NCBI GenBank assembly: GCA_959347315.1
Contig: OY365806.1
Coordinates: 31,808,818 to 31,872,817 of the forward strand
Origin: Bimastos eiseni
Taxonomy: Eukaryota > Annelida > Clitellata > Crassiclitellata > Lumbricidae
Direction: 5' to 3'
DNA: 64,000 nucleotides
Shown: positions 22,396 through 35,279 of the stretch, piece by piece
Position numbering within the stretch: position 1 is the first letter of the stretch
Layout: every line of letters begins with the position of its first letter
Program-made: the position numbers and the translations under genes
Notes under the pieces: model-generated
Told to the model about the DNA's origin: nothing
The model's input: the letters and a program-made list of their open reading frames with translations, nothing else
The model's database searches: none

Positions 22396-22662
22396 TACAT
22401 TACAATCAAAGATTGTACAATCACAATAAGTAATGAAAAACGGACGTTTTCGGAGCTGTGAGAACGCAATAAACAAGTACGCAATGGGAATAGTCATTTG
22501 TATAGCTTTCGGGTATAATAAACTACTTCGGATTAAAGGACTAGCGAACTCTATGTGGAGACCCAACCAAGGCTATCCTGAGAATGTCATTCAAAGAGAT
22601 GATAAGGGTGTCTGACTGGTGAGCCACAAATTATTTTTCTATTGACATTCTTCGTTCAATTA

Positions 22663-22663
<1 letters not shown>

Positions 22664-22700
<37 letters not shown>

Positions 22701-22712
22701 TGTGTGTGTGTG
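22664..22712. repeat. TG dinucleotide microsatellite
   Basis: (TG)n with one TATG interruption, just left of the LTR element. Confidence 0.97.
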
Positions 22713-22731
22713 AAAAAGGATATAGCGTTGG

Positions 22732-23040
22732 TGTCAGCCAATGTTTGTTAATATGTTGATTTAGACACTTGGGGCGCAAGTGGGTGGTGGTGTTTGGAAG
22801 GGCTGTTAGAGGTGAATGAGGTGGCAGGTAGAAGGTATTGATAAGACGTTTGATTGCTTGTATTAAGACAATTGTTGCTCTGACTTCCGAAGGATACGGA
22901 CGGTCGTTTTATATTTTTAATTTGTGTACTGTAATTTATGTTGTGAATAAAGAAAATTGAGAAAAGAAAGAGGACGTGTCATGATCCTTGTAGTTTGGTA
23001 AGCTTAACTCAAGGAAAAGAAAGTTGAAGTTGAAGTTTAC
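22732..23040 (+). repeat. 5' LTR
   Basis: Begins TGTCAGCCAATG and ends TTTAC, where the 3' copy ends TTTACA. It contains an AATAAAG polyadenylation-type word near 22947. It matches the 3' LTR apart from about a dozen substitutions, a 12-bp indel and a 6-bp duplication. Confidence 0.95.
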
Positions 23041-23044
23041 GTTT

Positions 23045-23061
23045 TGGTGGCAGCGGCGGGA
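23045..23061 (+). promoter_or_regulatory. Primer binding site of the LTR element
   Basis: TGGTGGCAGCGGCGGGA lies 4 nt after the 5' LTR. It starts with TGG as expected for pairing to a tRNA 3' CCA end. The tRNA was not identified; it is similar to sites usually assigned to tRNA-Leu. Confidence 0.6.
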
Positions 23062-23672
23062 TACGAAAAGAAAGCATCAACGATAAAAAGGATTGAAGGA
23101 TCAGGATACGAAAAGGAAGAATCAAGGATTAAAGATACGAAAAGAAAGTATCAAGGATTAAAGAATCAAGAATCAAAAGGATTAAAAGAATCAAGGATCA
23201 AGATACGAAAAGAAAGTATCAAGGATTAAAGAATCAAGGATCAAGATACGCATAGGCTTAAAGAAGCGTTTGGAGGTGAAAAGGATTAAAGAAGGGCTTG
23301 GATGTGAAATAGATTAAAGAATCGTTTAGGATTACTGGGATGTGGACTATACGGATTATACGAGTCAATTGGAGTAATTAAGTTTCTATGTACTGAAAGC
23401 CAGGAAAGGAAAGATTATTTTCTGAGAGATTACTGACAAGGTATATTTTGTTTATTTTGGCACGAAACACAACCACGTCCAATTGGATAATTGTGAATTT
23501 GTTAGTATTAGGCAAACACCATGTTCAGTTTTAATAAAAATGAGAGCTCGTTAATATTGGTCTAAACAAATAAAATCGCGTTCAATCGGTTTAATGAAAA
23601 CTCGGTAATATTAAACAAACAAAAGCATTTATAATTGGTAATTTGCGAAGTCATTGATAGTAAACATACGAA

Positions 23673-25481
23673 ATGGAGAAATTAAGTAGTGAAAGACGGG
23701 AAGAGATTAAGAAAATGTCGTCAGAAAGAATACAAAAGCAGTTAATAAAGGAAGGTTTAATGGAAAGTACGGTTAAAGCTATGTCTCGTACTGAGTTAAT
23801 GCAAACTTTAGCAGATATGGAAATAGAAAAAGTAGGATTTACAGCTGAAATAGAAGGAGCTGTAGGAGGTGTACAGGGACAGGTTGTAGAAGAAGGTTCT
23901 TAAATACCAATAGAAAAATCGACTATGGAAATGATGATGCAAATGGTAATGATGATGAATCAACAAGCGGAACAAGTTAGGAAGGAAGAAAGAAAACTTC
24001 AGCAAGAAAAAGAAAGGGAAGAAAGAAAACTTCAGCAAGAAAAAGAGGAAAGAGCAGAACAGATGAGAAGGGAAGAGTTAGAATTAAAACGAAAACAAGA
24101 GGAAGAAAGTAACAGAATTAAGAAAGAAGAATTAGAATTACAAAGAAAACAATTTGAATTACAAATAGAATCACTCAAGCGAGATCGAGACGAAGCGGAG
24201 AAAAGAAGATTGGAACATGCAGTAGCAGTAGAGGAAGCTAGGAATAGTGAGGAACTGATGCGTCGAGAGTCATTACTAGAACAATCTAAGAGACAAGAGG
24301 AAAAGGAGATAACACGAGCTAGGGAAGTTGAGTTAGCCAATCAAGCTAGGGTGGAAGAAGCTCAAAAGCAACAAGAAGATATTGATCGTACTTTTGAAAT
24401 GGAGAAAGCCAAAATATAAAGAAGAGGAAGTATAAATTGCAAAGCAGCAGTTAGAATTCGAACAAGCGAGACGCAAAGAATAAAATGAGAGAGATGAGAG
24501 AAGACGGTTAGAATTGTTAAAACGGTAAAATTCTTATTACCTTTGATGACACCTAGGGCTCGCACTGTGCTGAATAGATTATCCTTGATTGAATTAGAAG
24601 ACTATGAGATAGTAAAGCGACATTTACTCAAAGAATTTAAACTTACTCCTCAAGAACACAGATCAAAATTCATGGAAACTAAGAAAACCCATGAGGAAAC
24701 TTATATCATGTTTACTGCAAGATTGAGAAATTTGCTTAACTATTACGTCAGAAGTCGATACATCGAAAAAACCTATGATAAACTATTTGATTTGTTAATT
24801 GCGGATAGACTAAATGAAATTACCTAGAGGACCATTGAATTTTGTTTTGTCGAAAGAGGGAAACGAGTGTTTTGAGACAAGCATGATTGCGGATCTTGCT
24901 GATATACATGTGAATAATCGAATTGGTGGATTGGTACAGAAAAAAATGAGTACAAATTATATGGGAGCAAGAAATGATGGGTACCAAAGCGGAAAAGGGA
25001 AATGGCATCAGGAAACCAGAAATAGGAATCAAAATACGGAACTTTTTAATAAGTTTCCAGGATATGTTGGTGTGCCAAAGTCACCTAAGTGGAAGGAGGG
25101 CGAGTTTACAAAAGGTAATCAGTTAACCAGTCATAAAAATACTACCACAGCTTTTGTAAACAAGAAATTCGATAAGAGTTATGATCCCAAATATCAAGTG
25201 AGAAATCAGAAAGGTTCGACAATTGTGGAACAACAGGGCACATCGCTAAATTTTGCCATTATCCAGCCAAGACTTCTGAGATGAGTAAGTATCATGATAA
25301 AGCTAATGTGAATAGAATACAAGTTAGTGAACAGAACATTGAAAGTCAAGAGAATGAAAGTACGAACATAGAGGTAAAAACAGTCATGAAATGTAAGATC
25401 GATAGAGAACGTTTAATTTCAGTAAATGCTGCAGAACAAGAAACGAAGCCGGAGGAGGATTATTTAAGAAAGTCAGTATGA
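23673..25481 (+). pseudogene. Gag remains of the Gmr1-like element
   Basis: Open pieces at 23673-23903, 23925-24419, 24543-24827, 24814-25284 and 25281-25481 are separated by stops or shifts. The second is an almost uninterrupted Glu/Arg/Lys/Gln coiled coil. The third has the retrotransposon capsid pattern (LLKEFKLTPQEHRSKF, ETYIMFTARLRNLLNYY). A residual zinc-knuckle-like stretch may end the fourth. The coiled-coil-then-capsid plan resembles Gag proteins of several animal gypsy elements. It is not functional as it stands. Confidence 0.8.
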
Positions 25482-26104
25482 AGCATATTCAAGTTGAAAT
25501 TAGAGCTCATGAAGGTCAAGAACCAATGATAATTAAAGCGTTGTATGACTCAGGTGCAGAAATTCCAGTAATAAATGCTAAGTTATTACAGGGAATGAAA
25601 ATTGAAGAAGTAGGACAAGTAAATTTACAATGTATGGTGGGCGAACCAATATCTGCTCGTTTATTTAAAATAGAAGTTAGAGTTGCTGAAGAGGAAAATG
25701 AAGGAAAATATGAAAGAGCGGAAAGGATGGAATATTTGACTCCTTACATGAAATTCCTATGCCCGGCAATAGAGAATGTAAGCAGCAGTGAACAGTTTTT
25801 GATACATCCAGAAATTATTGAAGAACTAAGAAATATACTGCAGATCAATGTGATGACAAGATCACAGTATTGGTGTAATGAAGGCAGAAATGAGGAAGAA
25901 GACCAGATAAAGGATGAAAAGAGAAACAAGGGTGAAGACACAGACAATGAAGAATCTGATCATGTAGAAATCGAATTGGGAGAAGTAATATTAAGTAATT
26001 TATTTCCAGAGCAAGAAGATGAACATGTAAGGCAAAACCGATATGCTGATGTCGAGTTATTTGAAAAGCAACAGAAAGAGGACGAATCTGTAGGAAGATG
26101 GTAG
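25478..26104 (+). pseudogene. Retropepsin-like protease region of the LTR element
   Basis: ALYDSGAEIPVIN carries the D-S-G active-site motif of aspartic retroviral-type proteases, about 25 residues into the frame, followed by a hydrophobic core and an acidic tail. The frame ends in a TAG at 26102-26104 where a polyprotein would be expected to continue. Confidence 0.8.
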
Positions 26105-27290
26105 AAATTAGCTGAAGAAAACGAAAAGAATTTATATGTACTCAATGGACTGTTACATTGAAAAGAGAAAATTTTAGGTAATGAAATGGAACAACTTGTA
26201 TTACCTAAGAGTCGAAGCTTTCAGATTATGAAATTGGCTCACGAATCTGTAATGGGTGGTCATTTAGGAGAGGAAAAAACCAGAGAAAGGATCAGATTAT
26301 CCTTTACATGGCCAAAGATGCGTTGAGAAATAGTTTTGCAAATCTTGTGTAAATTGTCAACTGAAAGCAAGGAGTGTGATTTTGGATAGAGTTTCAATTA
26401 GAGCTATTGTTAAAGAAGAGGTGGCATTCCAAAGAATGACAATGGATGTAGTGGGACCAATTGAATCTATGTCAGCGGCAGGACATAAATATTGCTTGTG
26501 TGTAGTGGATTCATGTACAAGATGGCCAACGGTATTCTTATTAAAGTCGTTAACAGCAAAAGCAGTGTGTGATGCATTGAAGGACTTATTTACGAATGTG
26601 GGAGTTCCTGCTGTGATGACGAATGATCAGGGAACTAATTTTGCAGCCGAATTGACCAGAGAATTTATGAGAGCAATGGGGTGTACTCCAAGATTCGATA
26701 CACCAGGACATCCAGAAGCAGCAGGACTAGTAGAAAGATGGAACCAAACTTTTAAAAAGATGGTTCATCATGTTATTTTGGAAAATCCAAAGCAATGGCA
26801 TAAAATCGTTCCATTTACAGTTTGGGCATTACGAGAGGTGCCTAATGCAACCACAGGGGTATCTCCTTATATGCTCGTATATGGAAAAGTACCGAGAGGA
26901 CCATTGACATTTTAAAAGAAGTTTGGACAAAAGAAATTGAGTCACCGCCAAATTTGAAAGTGAAAACAGAAAGATACTTACAGGAGTTAAAAGAAAATCT
27001 CAAAATTGCAATGACATATGCAGAAGAACATACTCGTGAAAAACAATTACAATATACTAATCAATACAATAAAAAGGCAAAAGATAAGAAATTTTCAGTA
27101 GGAGATAAAGTAATTGTACTTTATCCCACATCTACCAATAAGTTGTATCAAGATGGCATGGTCCTTGTTCGATAATACGAAAGAGATCAAAGTATTCTTA
27201 TTTAGTTGATATGGGAGATGGAAATCGGAAAATAATACATGCAAATAAGATACGAAAGTTTATTGCTAGATCACTGAGTTGTGGTTTAAT
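26105..27290 (+). pseudogene. Integrase of the LTR element, located upstream of RT
   Basis: Remains of the HHCC zinc-binding domain (HESVMGGHLGEEKT) lie near 26235-26360, broken by stops. The catalytic core is intact in 26376-26915: D in TMDVVGP, D in TNDQGTNF and E in LVERWNQT, the last two separated by exactly 35 residues. The C-terminal part (26954-27270) ends in a GPY/F-like segment, with frameshifts near 26915 and 27175. Its place before RT is the unusual point of this element. Confidence 0.92.
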
Positions 27291-28778
27291 TGTGTACGAA
27301 GAGCAGAAATTTGGAAAGATTGTGGAGTTATCAACAATTATGGAAAAAACAGAAGATGTGGCAATTATTCATTTGAAACAGGATCAAATATGTCATTTGG
27401 ATAATTTGCAGAAGACGGAATTACTCGAATTATTAAACCGCTTTGCAGATCGATTTTCAGAGCAACCAGGATTGTGTACGTTGGTGGAACACGAAATTAA
27501 TTTGAAACCAGAATTTTGTGTAAAGGAATTTAAGGCGTATCGGATACCTTTTATTTATCGAGAGGAAGTGGATCGGCAGATACAACAGATGTTACAACAT
27601 GGAATCATCAAGCATTCGTCTAGTCCCATGGCTAGTCCCTTGGTTGTGGTTTAAAAGAAAGATGGTTCTTTACAATTAGCCTGTGATTACCATTATTTGA
27701 ATGCATGTACTGTTGAATGTAGATATCCAATGCCAAATGTAAAAGATGGACTGAATCGAGTTGGTAAGGCTAAGGTCATTTCAGTATTAGATTGTCGGAG
27801 TGCATACTGGACCTGTCCGGTCAAAACCGAAGATCAGTGGAAGACAGCATTTGTAACTCATAGTGGTTTATATGAATTCACGAGAGTTCCATTTGGTTTG
27901 GTTAACTCGGGAAGAACTTTTGTCAAGGCTATAAATTTAGTTTTGAAACCAATTAATGAATTACAGAACCATAATTATGTGGATGATATTGCGGTATTGT
28001 CAAACGAATGGAAGCATCATTTAAAGCATTTAGAATTAGTGTTGATGGAATTGCGTAAACAAAATGTAATATTGAATTTAAACAAATGTTTATTTGGCAA
28101 GCATGAAGTACAACTCATAGGCCATATTGTTGGATCTAGTCATATCGCATGAATCCAGAAAGAATGGAAAGCTTGATTAATATCCCAATACCAAAATCTA
28201 GAAAGCAGGTTAAACAACTGTTAGGTTTTTTAAATTTCTATCGTGGATTTATAAAAGACTTTGCTAATATTGCTAAACCGCTGACAGATTTGACTAACCA
28301 ACGAACAAAAGATCCGATTTCTTGGAACAAGACATTACAGCAAGCCTTAAATACGTTGAAGAAGGCTGTAAGAAAGGATGTTATGATATATGTGTTTGAA
28401 GTGGGAAGACCATTTTCCTTGTATTGTGACAGTAGCGACTATGCTGTAGGGGCTGTATTAAGTCAAAAGGATGATCAAGAAATAGAGAGAAACTTGTCAT
28501 TTATTAGTAAAAAATTGACGGATACGCAGACCAGATGGGCTACAATAGAAAAAGAAGCTTATGCAATAATTTGGTCTTTGGATAAATTTAAAGAAATTGT
28601 ACATGGGTCAAAAGTTATTATTTTTACGGATCATAATCCATTGACATATATTACAGAGACTATGCCAAAGTCAGCTAAGTTAGTTCGATGGTCTTTAGCA
28701 CTTCAAATGTTTGATATTGAAATTAAGTACAAAAAAGGGAGTTTGAATATAATAGCAGATTATATTTCAAGAATGTAA
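27291..28778 (+). pseudogene. Reverse transcriptase and RNase H of the LTR element
   Basis: RT blocks in order: QQMLQHGIIKHSSSPMASPL, a palm block with VLDCRSAYW, VPFGLVNSGRTF and catalytic YVDDIAVL near 27977. The tail is ILNLNKCLFGK then QLLGFLNFYRGFI. RNase H follows with YCDSSDYAVGAVLSQ, ATIEKEAYAI and FTDHNPLTYI. A TAA at 27652, a TGA near 28150 and a frame change there break the frame. No integrase follows; the 3' LTR starts about 60 bp after the RNase H stop. Confidence 0.95.
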
Positions 28779-28838
28779 ATAAGTATGATTTTGTCAAATT
28801 TTGTTTATGCCAAAATCCAGAAGAAGGGGAAAGATAAA

Positions 28839-29155
28839 TGTCAGCCAATGTTTGTTAATATGTTGATTTAGACACTTGGGGCGCAAGTGGGTGGTGGTGT
28901 TTGGAAGGGCTGTTAGGGACGAATGAGGTGGCAGATAGAAGGTATTGATAAGACGTTTGATTGCTTGTATTAAGACAGTTGCTGCTCTGACTTCCGAAGG
29001 ATACGGACGGTCGTTTTATAATTTTAATTTGTGTACACCAGTTGAGGCACTGTACTTTATGTTGTGAATAAAGAAAATTGAGAAAACAAGAAGACGTGTC
29101 TCGATCCTTGTAGTTTGGTAAGCTTAACTCAAGGAAAAGAAAGTTGAAGTTTACA
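28839..29155 (+). repeat. 3' LTR
   Basis: Begins TGTCAGCCAATG after a purine tract (AGAAGAAGGGGAAAGATAAA) and ends TTTACA, followed by the GTTGG duplication at 29156-29160. Confidence 0.96.
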
Positions 29156-29160
29156 GTTGG

Positions 29161-30950
29161 CTTGCGATAATGTATAAAACACGTTCACGTACGTACTTAC
29201 TTACTTCCACTGCAGGAGGTGTATATTGGTCCTTGGCTGCCTGCTGGAAGGTAAAAATTAGATCAGAACCAATCAGTTCGTTGCTGCGCGCGAAGCATCG
29301 AAATTTCTATGGCCGTATAATTATTCATATTCATTTGAACAGCGGTAAGTTTCTTTTTATATTTTATTTATCTTCTATCATCCATGTTTGGCATTCGTCG
29401 CAAAACTTTGTTGCAGTGAGTTTATTGCAGTCTACTCAGTATATGGTTTAGCGGTAGTCGCGAACAATACATTCATCTGCGGTGAACAATATGGCTGCCC
29501 TCGAATGCTCCACAACTAGAGCGTTGAAAAATAACGCGTTGCTGTTGAAAACGATAATCCAACCAGTGTGGACGCAGATGCACTCTAGTGAGGCTTACTT
29601 CAAGCCTTACTTGAGGTCAACAATAATACCATTAACTGCGAGAAATGCAAACGACTGAACGTCAAGTCTTTAACCAGATTTTTTTATTGACAACAAAAAC
29701 AGCTTTAAGTAAATGAAGTACCTAGTACTTTTTCGTCTAGCTTACTTTCCGCTTATCATTAAAATAGCTCGTCACAGTTGTGCTTTCGGCCACTTTAGAT
29801 TTTAAGTTAAGTTTCAGAACTTTGATAAGTGCCTAATTTCTTAATTACTACGATTGCCTGTGCTTTGCAATATGTTGTGTTTTTATTTCAAAAGGGGAGG
29901 ATAACTGGTTGCAGCAGAAGAGATGGATAGATGAATATTCACTGTTATCAGAAATGGTGCGTATTTTAGCTTTTATATCCCTGCCAGGGTACCTTTTTAT
30001 CGCCATTAAGGTGGAAATTTGGTTCGATAACCTGCTGCTGAGCATAGTTGGGATGATTAAATATTTTGTTGGCTCCAATGTATTGTAATAAAATGTAATG
30101 TAACACTTTATTGCCCTTAAAGATGTGCTGGGAATGTCCTCCACATTTGCCAAGTACTGTTAATGGTTGTCAGAAGAATACTCTCTGCAAATCACAGATT
30201 AGAATAAGTCATAAAGTTCATTCACATATAACCTTTGCCGGTTGGCTGAAGCCTTCCCTCAGTTTACTTTTTCACTTATTGTTTGTGACCTTGTTGTGAT
30301 GATTGATCAAGAGTGAGGTCTTTCGCAGCACGTTAACTGTTAGGCGAAGCTGTTGCTATCAGCTTCGTCAGTTGCGTGTTGTTCTGCTTTCCTTCTCCCA
30401 TGATGCTGCTGTAATCCTTGTTCATGCCTTTGTTACCAGTATCAGGGGGCGGCAACAAAATTCGTGAACCCTAGTTCCTCTCAGTAGGCTCTGGGACAGT
30501 TTGGACGATAATCTAGAAGAAAGTCTTGTGGACTAAAAGGAGGTCTTTAGTTGTGATGCATAGCGAGCAGGAATCAATGCACTGCAAAGTGTCACAGTTG
30601 TGAATGATGAGAGAGGTCTTTTGTAGTGACTTTCATCAGTAAGTAAGTATATATGAAAGTCTAATTGACAGTATACAGCAATACACAGTACTAGAAAATG
30701 TTGCTAGATTCCAAGCACTAAACTTACATCATACATGATACATCACTCACTTTCAAAGTTTCATCGATTCATCATCATTCATCACTATCAGTCACCCTGC
30801 TTTGGCTGAATAATAATGAAAATAAATATTTTTCTATTTTTTTTGTAATTCCTTATTTTAAGGAAAAAAGCTAACTGAAAAAATGAATGCCTACAAATAT
30901 CCAAGAACTGCAGTTGTTGAGATAGTTTACTTGTGTAATCTGCAAGGGAT
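29161..30950. other. Intergenic DNA, nothing recognised
   Basis: A short ACTT run at 29192-29210, then unremarkable AT-rich DNA. No domain-bearing frame was seen on either strand. Confidence 0.5.
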
Positions 30951-30954
30951 GAGT

Positions 30955-31475
30955 TCAGAGATGGGATATTTTATCCGATTATTGATTCCGTAGTAACTGG
31001 ACTTAAGTTTTTTTCCAGTGTCAAGTCTTTGCAGCAAATTTGAATTTTCGTGGAAGTTTCTCCAAGAAGATTATGACTAAAGGGTAATTTGTGAAAACTG
31101 TTATGAAAGTTACTCTGCCGACTCCTACAAAGATTTAATAGACGAGGTTGACTCATTAAAACGAATTTATCAAGAAAATATAGGCTAAAAAATTATTCAA
31201 CCTTTTCAGTTGTTGAATAAACTGCATGAAATTTTTCTACAGAATCTCTTCTCCAATTTAATTGTTGCCAGCTTCCGGTGCAAGTGCAGAGAGATCATTC
31301 AGTTTATTAAAACGAGTCAAAACTATCAGAGGGTCACAATGTGTCAAAACAGAGTCAATGGATTGGCAACATTGGCCATTGAAGCGGAGTTGGCAAAAAC
31401 TTAAAATTTTGATTTCGTTATTGATTCTCTTGCAAGCAAAAAGGCCAGAAAGGCCCGCTTATAAATTAATTGAGA
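30955..31475 (+). pseudogene. hAT transposase C-terminal remnant
   Basis: Three overlapping frames carry pieces of a hAT transposase. A segment near 30970-31050 resembles FxxIDSVVTGLK. SGASAERSFSLLKRVKT (about 31270-31320) is the start of the hAT dimerisation domain, and NRVNGLATLAIEAELAKT (about 31350-31404) then a DSLASKKARKAR-like stretch is its end. The pattern matches the zinc-finger MYM type 1-like hAT transposases. Frameshifts and stops throughout; no complete gene. Confidence 0.85.
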
Positions 31476-31564
31476 ATATTCAAGTAGAAATATGGTTAAC
31501 AAAACCAAATGTAATTTGTTAATAAATTTGTTAATAATTACAGAAAAAGTTTGCATATAGTCAA

Positions 31565-31645
31565 AGGGTGGGGCCCCTTATTTATTTAGTTCGGGGTAGG
31601 GGCCCCTTATTTATTTAGTTCGGAGTGGGGCCCGGGTCATTTGTC
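31565..31645. repeat. GGGGCCCCTTATTTATTTAG tandem units
   Basis: Two copies, and part of a third, of a GC-box plus AT unit of about 37 bp directly downstream of the hAT transposase remnant. Similar GGGGCCCC-containing tandem units lie inside the hAT MITE at 48659-49272, suggesting one family. Confidence 0.8.
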
Positions 31646-31649
31646 CTTC

Positions 31650-33690
31650 TTTCCCCTCTCTCAGTGAGCCTGCTGCTGATTCTATTAATTCTTGTGTTAA
31701 AGTTCAAAGTTTCCTTTACAATTTTGATTCTTGTGCATTAAAATTTTTGTGCTTTTGCACATTATTTGGGCGCAGACTGCTATTTCTAAATGGTGGATAA
31801 TGACAGACACAATGGTTTCCAACTGGACAGTGTTGAGCACTAAACTTGCATGAGTCACCTTCTACAAGGAATTATGAAATTCAAATGATGAGCCCTCTTT
31901 AGAGTCCTTGGCTACTTTGATTGACCTGAGCAGACATAATGGCTAGTGATGCACCGAGTTTGAATTTCTTGCCGAGGACTGAGTTTTATGGGTCAAATTT
32001 TGCAGAGTCCGGGTTTAGAATATTTTTAAAAAGTTCCTTTAATTTTTAATTTGGCAGTTTACACGACTTTTATGAATTTTTTAAATTTTGCCTTAGTTTA
32101 CACTATAGGAAGTATTAACTATTAAGTACTAATAGTAGCAGAATTTGTGTTTTTGTTAGGTCGATTTGTCAGTTTGTAAATAGAAATTACAGTTTTTGTG
32201 TCTTTAGTTAGGTCGATCATCATTTTGTAAATTATATATCAAATTTTTTCAAAACAAAAATTGGAGCAATTAAAACCCAGACCCAATATTTGTCCAAGTT
32301 TATGCTGATTGCTCTAAAACTAGAGCAGAGTTCCGAGTAGAGTTTCAGTTCATCTTTGATACGCTCGTAATGGCTTGAGAGATGTCCGAGTGCTATGGCT
32401 GTAACGATCCACAAGGGGATGCAAGCAGTTGAGCTTCATTTAGCTGTTGCCTTGCTTTATCTCACTGCAACTGAGCATAGTGTGGTGTTGTGTTGTCTGT
32501 CTATCCTGTATGTTGGTTGGAATGAATATACATGCTAGAGCTTACCAGTTTATGTTGTGATCTATATTGATATTATAATGTTCTATCTTCTTTTCTTTGT
32601 GTCGCTTCCAGTATGTTGACAAAATGAACGCGCTGATGTTTAATTTCAAGGCGTTAGCGGCCATCTCATTTGGTGAGAAATTGATTGAGTCATCAAAGGT
32701 CCTTTGTGCATGGATGTCATTTTAATGCCTCTGGCTCAACTGGTCTGGGTTGCTAAAAATTTTCATCTCCAGATAATAATCTTGCCATTTCATTTTCCAA
32801 ATGCCTCGCCTCTTCTGTCCTTGATTTGAATATTACACACAACCAAGTATTAATCTTCTCTGAGCCAGCGAGGACAGCATGTTGAATCTGCATTTATCAT
32901 CTGCGCCAGATCCATAATAAATGCCAGTTACTGTCTGCTAAAGCTGATTCTATGTTGATGCATGTTTTCATCTAGAATGTGGCAGTGCCGATTATGTATG
33001 CTCTCAGGTTAATCAACTTCATTCTCTTTTAAATTTGGTTGATTGATGGGATACTGAAGAATGGTCATGTATCTTAATACTTGTGGGACTGGCGGCTTTG
33101 ATTGCCTATGCAAAGCTGCATTGAGATACATATAAGCAGATATGTAGCGATCTGGCCAGTTTTGCTCCAAGCTATGTTTTCGAGTACAACCATTACCCGC
33201 TCGTGAATCGTAAATGTCTTTTTTCCTATGGGATGTTAATTGTGCATTTTGTGTGACCCCATTTTTCATTTATGTGCTTTTGTTATTACTGCTGCAGATT
33301 CCGTTCTCGCATCAATGAGCCTACTGCCTCGGCGAACAAGAAGGAGTCGAAGAAAAATTAAAATCTACACGCAATGGCGAGAGAGGTCGAAACAAAAGCA
33401 ACATTACAAATGTCGTCATTACGACGATGCTCAGATGTTTTTGATTCTTTTCACACGTCCAATCAGCATGATAGTGACTCCAACGAGGAGGAACGAGGCT
33501 CTATCGTTGAGCAACAGTTCACGGCTCAATGATTCCAATTTGAATGGACTAATGATTCTGACTACAACTAATCTTCAACTGAGCATTGAAAAACTTGCTA
33601 ACAATATTCAGCAACATAAATTTTCTTATTAATGATTATTAAAGTATCAAATGATTAAACTTTAAGTAAATATTACCAGTGCTTTTTTGT
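31650..33690. other. Intergenic DNA, nothing recognised
   Basis: AT-rich, with several short frames (for example 33240-33632) lacking any domain or homology I recognise. Confidence 0.5.
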
Positions 33691-34013
33691 GAAACCTGCC
33701 GTTCTGGCATGTTTTTTCAATCACATTATAAAATTTATTGGTGACTGTAATAATCATCTTGGTCTATAAAATTAATTTTATTTGGTAGCTAATTTTTTTT
33801 TCAACAATTGAAATGCGTTCTGGCTGCATATCAGATTTGTTTCTAAAAAAGTACTGAATAATACTAATAAAAATGAATTTATCCATGGGTCATTTGATTC
33901 CATTCTAAAAAAAATTCTGTAATAATTGAAAATAATCATTTTGACCTTGTGGCCCGTCATGTCCTCCAACTAGATAAAAGTGGTCCTAAGTTGAAAAAGG
34001 TTGAGAATCACTG
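33690..34013. mobile_element. hAT-type terminal fragment
   Basis: Ends GAAAAAGGTTGAGAATCACTG, the exact reverse complement of the CAGTGATTCTCAACC start at 18869. The following 8 bp (ATCTAGAC) have no matching left flank in the window, so its other end was lost or lies elsewhere. The inner limit is approximate. Confidence 0.6.
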
Positions 34014-35276
34014 ATCTAGACCAATGCATAGGCGTAATTCAAGTACATGAGCTTGTAATTTATTTGCTGAATGAAATATATAGAACATGTAGACATAACA
34101 CTGAATGCCATTTTGGGTCATTTGCAAAGTTCCATATGCATATTAGTTATACGTTTTGACTGTCACAATGAACGATGTGATTTGTCGGCCTTTACAACGA
34201 ATATTTTCCATCTGTTTTATCCTCCCATTTAGTTGTCCTATTCGGAATATCATCACCAACAAGCAGCAACTTGTCACTGAAATCGTGACGATGTAGTATC
34301 AACACAGTACTGTGACTTCTGTGTACTTAGCTCTGTGGCTTGAGACAATTATCAGCAGATGCTGTTTCTGTTCTTCACTTGTAATGGAGCAGCAGTCCTG
34401 TAACAATTTTGCAGCTAATCTGCTCTGTCATTTGCCTCTGCTTATAGAAAAGGTTGTCTTAATTTTTTTTAGCTGGAAATCTTCAAAGGTTGACTTTTTG
34501 ACTGAAGCTTCTTGTGCAAGGGAGTCCACATTCAACCCAAGTGTGAATTAATGAAATATGCATGTCTAAGACAAATGCGTGTGCTCTGTATATGGTGCAT
34601 ATAAATTCATTTTCATATGCAAATGGTTTCTATTCTGACTGGACTACTCCCAAACCTGGCGAATGGAGGGTAGCACGGTCATGACGAAGTGCGTTCGGCG
34701 GCAACTAACTTATTAGGCGATTTACAGTTATATTTGAAGTTTCTGGCTCAAAGGTTAAAGATGGTGATTTATCGTTGCTGAAATGTATATGACTCAAAAC
34801 ACGGCTAATGCAAAGTTCCTTAAATATTTATGTAGAAAAAGTTATGATTTTATACCTGGAATACCTTTTTCTGTTTATCAGAGTCATCTGGACAAAAATC
34901 ACTGCATGCAGCAGGACCACTTGCAATTGTTGGATCTTCTACATGCCAGGGTGTATTGTAATATGTTGCTTGTTCAGATGTGACATATCATAAATGCCAT
35001 TTGTATAAAGCTGCTGTTTCCTTACTTTTATTGTGACTATAAATGTTGTCATCGTGATTTTTGGACATTGCTTTTACTTCATCATCATAATTCATATTTT
35101 GTGATCATGACTTATAGTCTGTATAGCTTTGTATCAAGAAACTGCACTTTGATATGGGCATTTCGTAGCTACTGCTTACCATTGAGCACAGACAATTTTC
35201 TTCTTAAGCTGATATTTCTGGATGTTGTAAAAATTGAAGTATAACAGAAGTCTGTAGAAGTGTGTTCTAAACCCTG
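34014..35276. other. Intergenic DNA, nothing recognised
   Basis: No domain-bearing frames or repeats noticed. Confidence 0.5.
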
Positions 35277-35279
35277 TTA

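Larger units (their letters stand above)
22732..29155 (+). mobile_element. Ty3/gypsy LTR retrotransposon, Gmr1-like (integrase before RT), inactive
   Basis: Two direct LTRs of about 310-317 bp bound the element, and GTTGG flanks it on both sides (22727-22731 and 29156-29160), a 5-bp target duplication. A primer-binding-like TGGTGGCAGCGGCGGGA lies just after the 5' LTR and a purine tract just before the 3' LTR. Order of domains on the plus strand: Gag-like coiled coil and capsid, protease (DSG), zinc-binding and catalytic integrase, GPY/F-like segment, reverse transcriptase (YVDD), RNase H. Ordinary Ty3/gypsy elements have RT-RNase H before integrase; the reversed order is the hallmark of Gmr1-like elements described from deuterostomes. 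Several stops and frameshifts split the ORF, and the LTRs differ by roughly 4%, so it is a fairly young but dead copy. Confidence 0.96.

Noticed and set aside
33240..33632. 130-codon ORF
   Set aside because: No domain recognised, flanked by stops in transposon-rich DNA, no splice or codon evidence.
18869..34013. hAT element joining the left end at 18869 to the end at 34013
   Set aside because: Termini match perfectly but the flanking octamers (ATTTATGG and ATCTAGAC) do not; the end at 40255 has the exact octamer instead.
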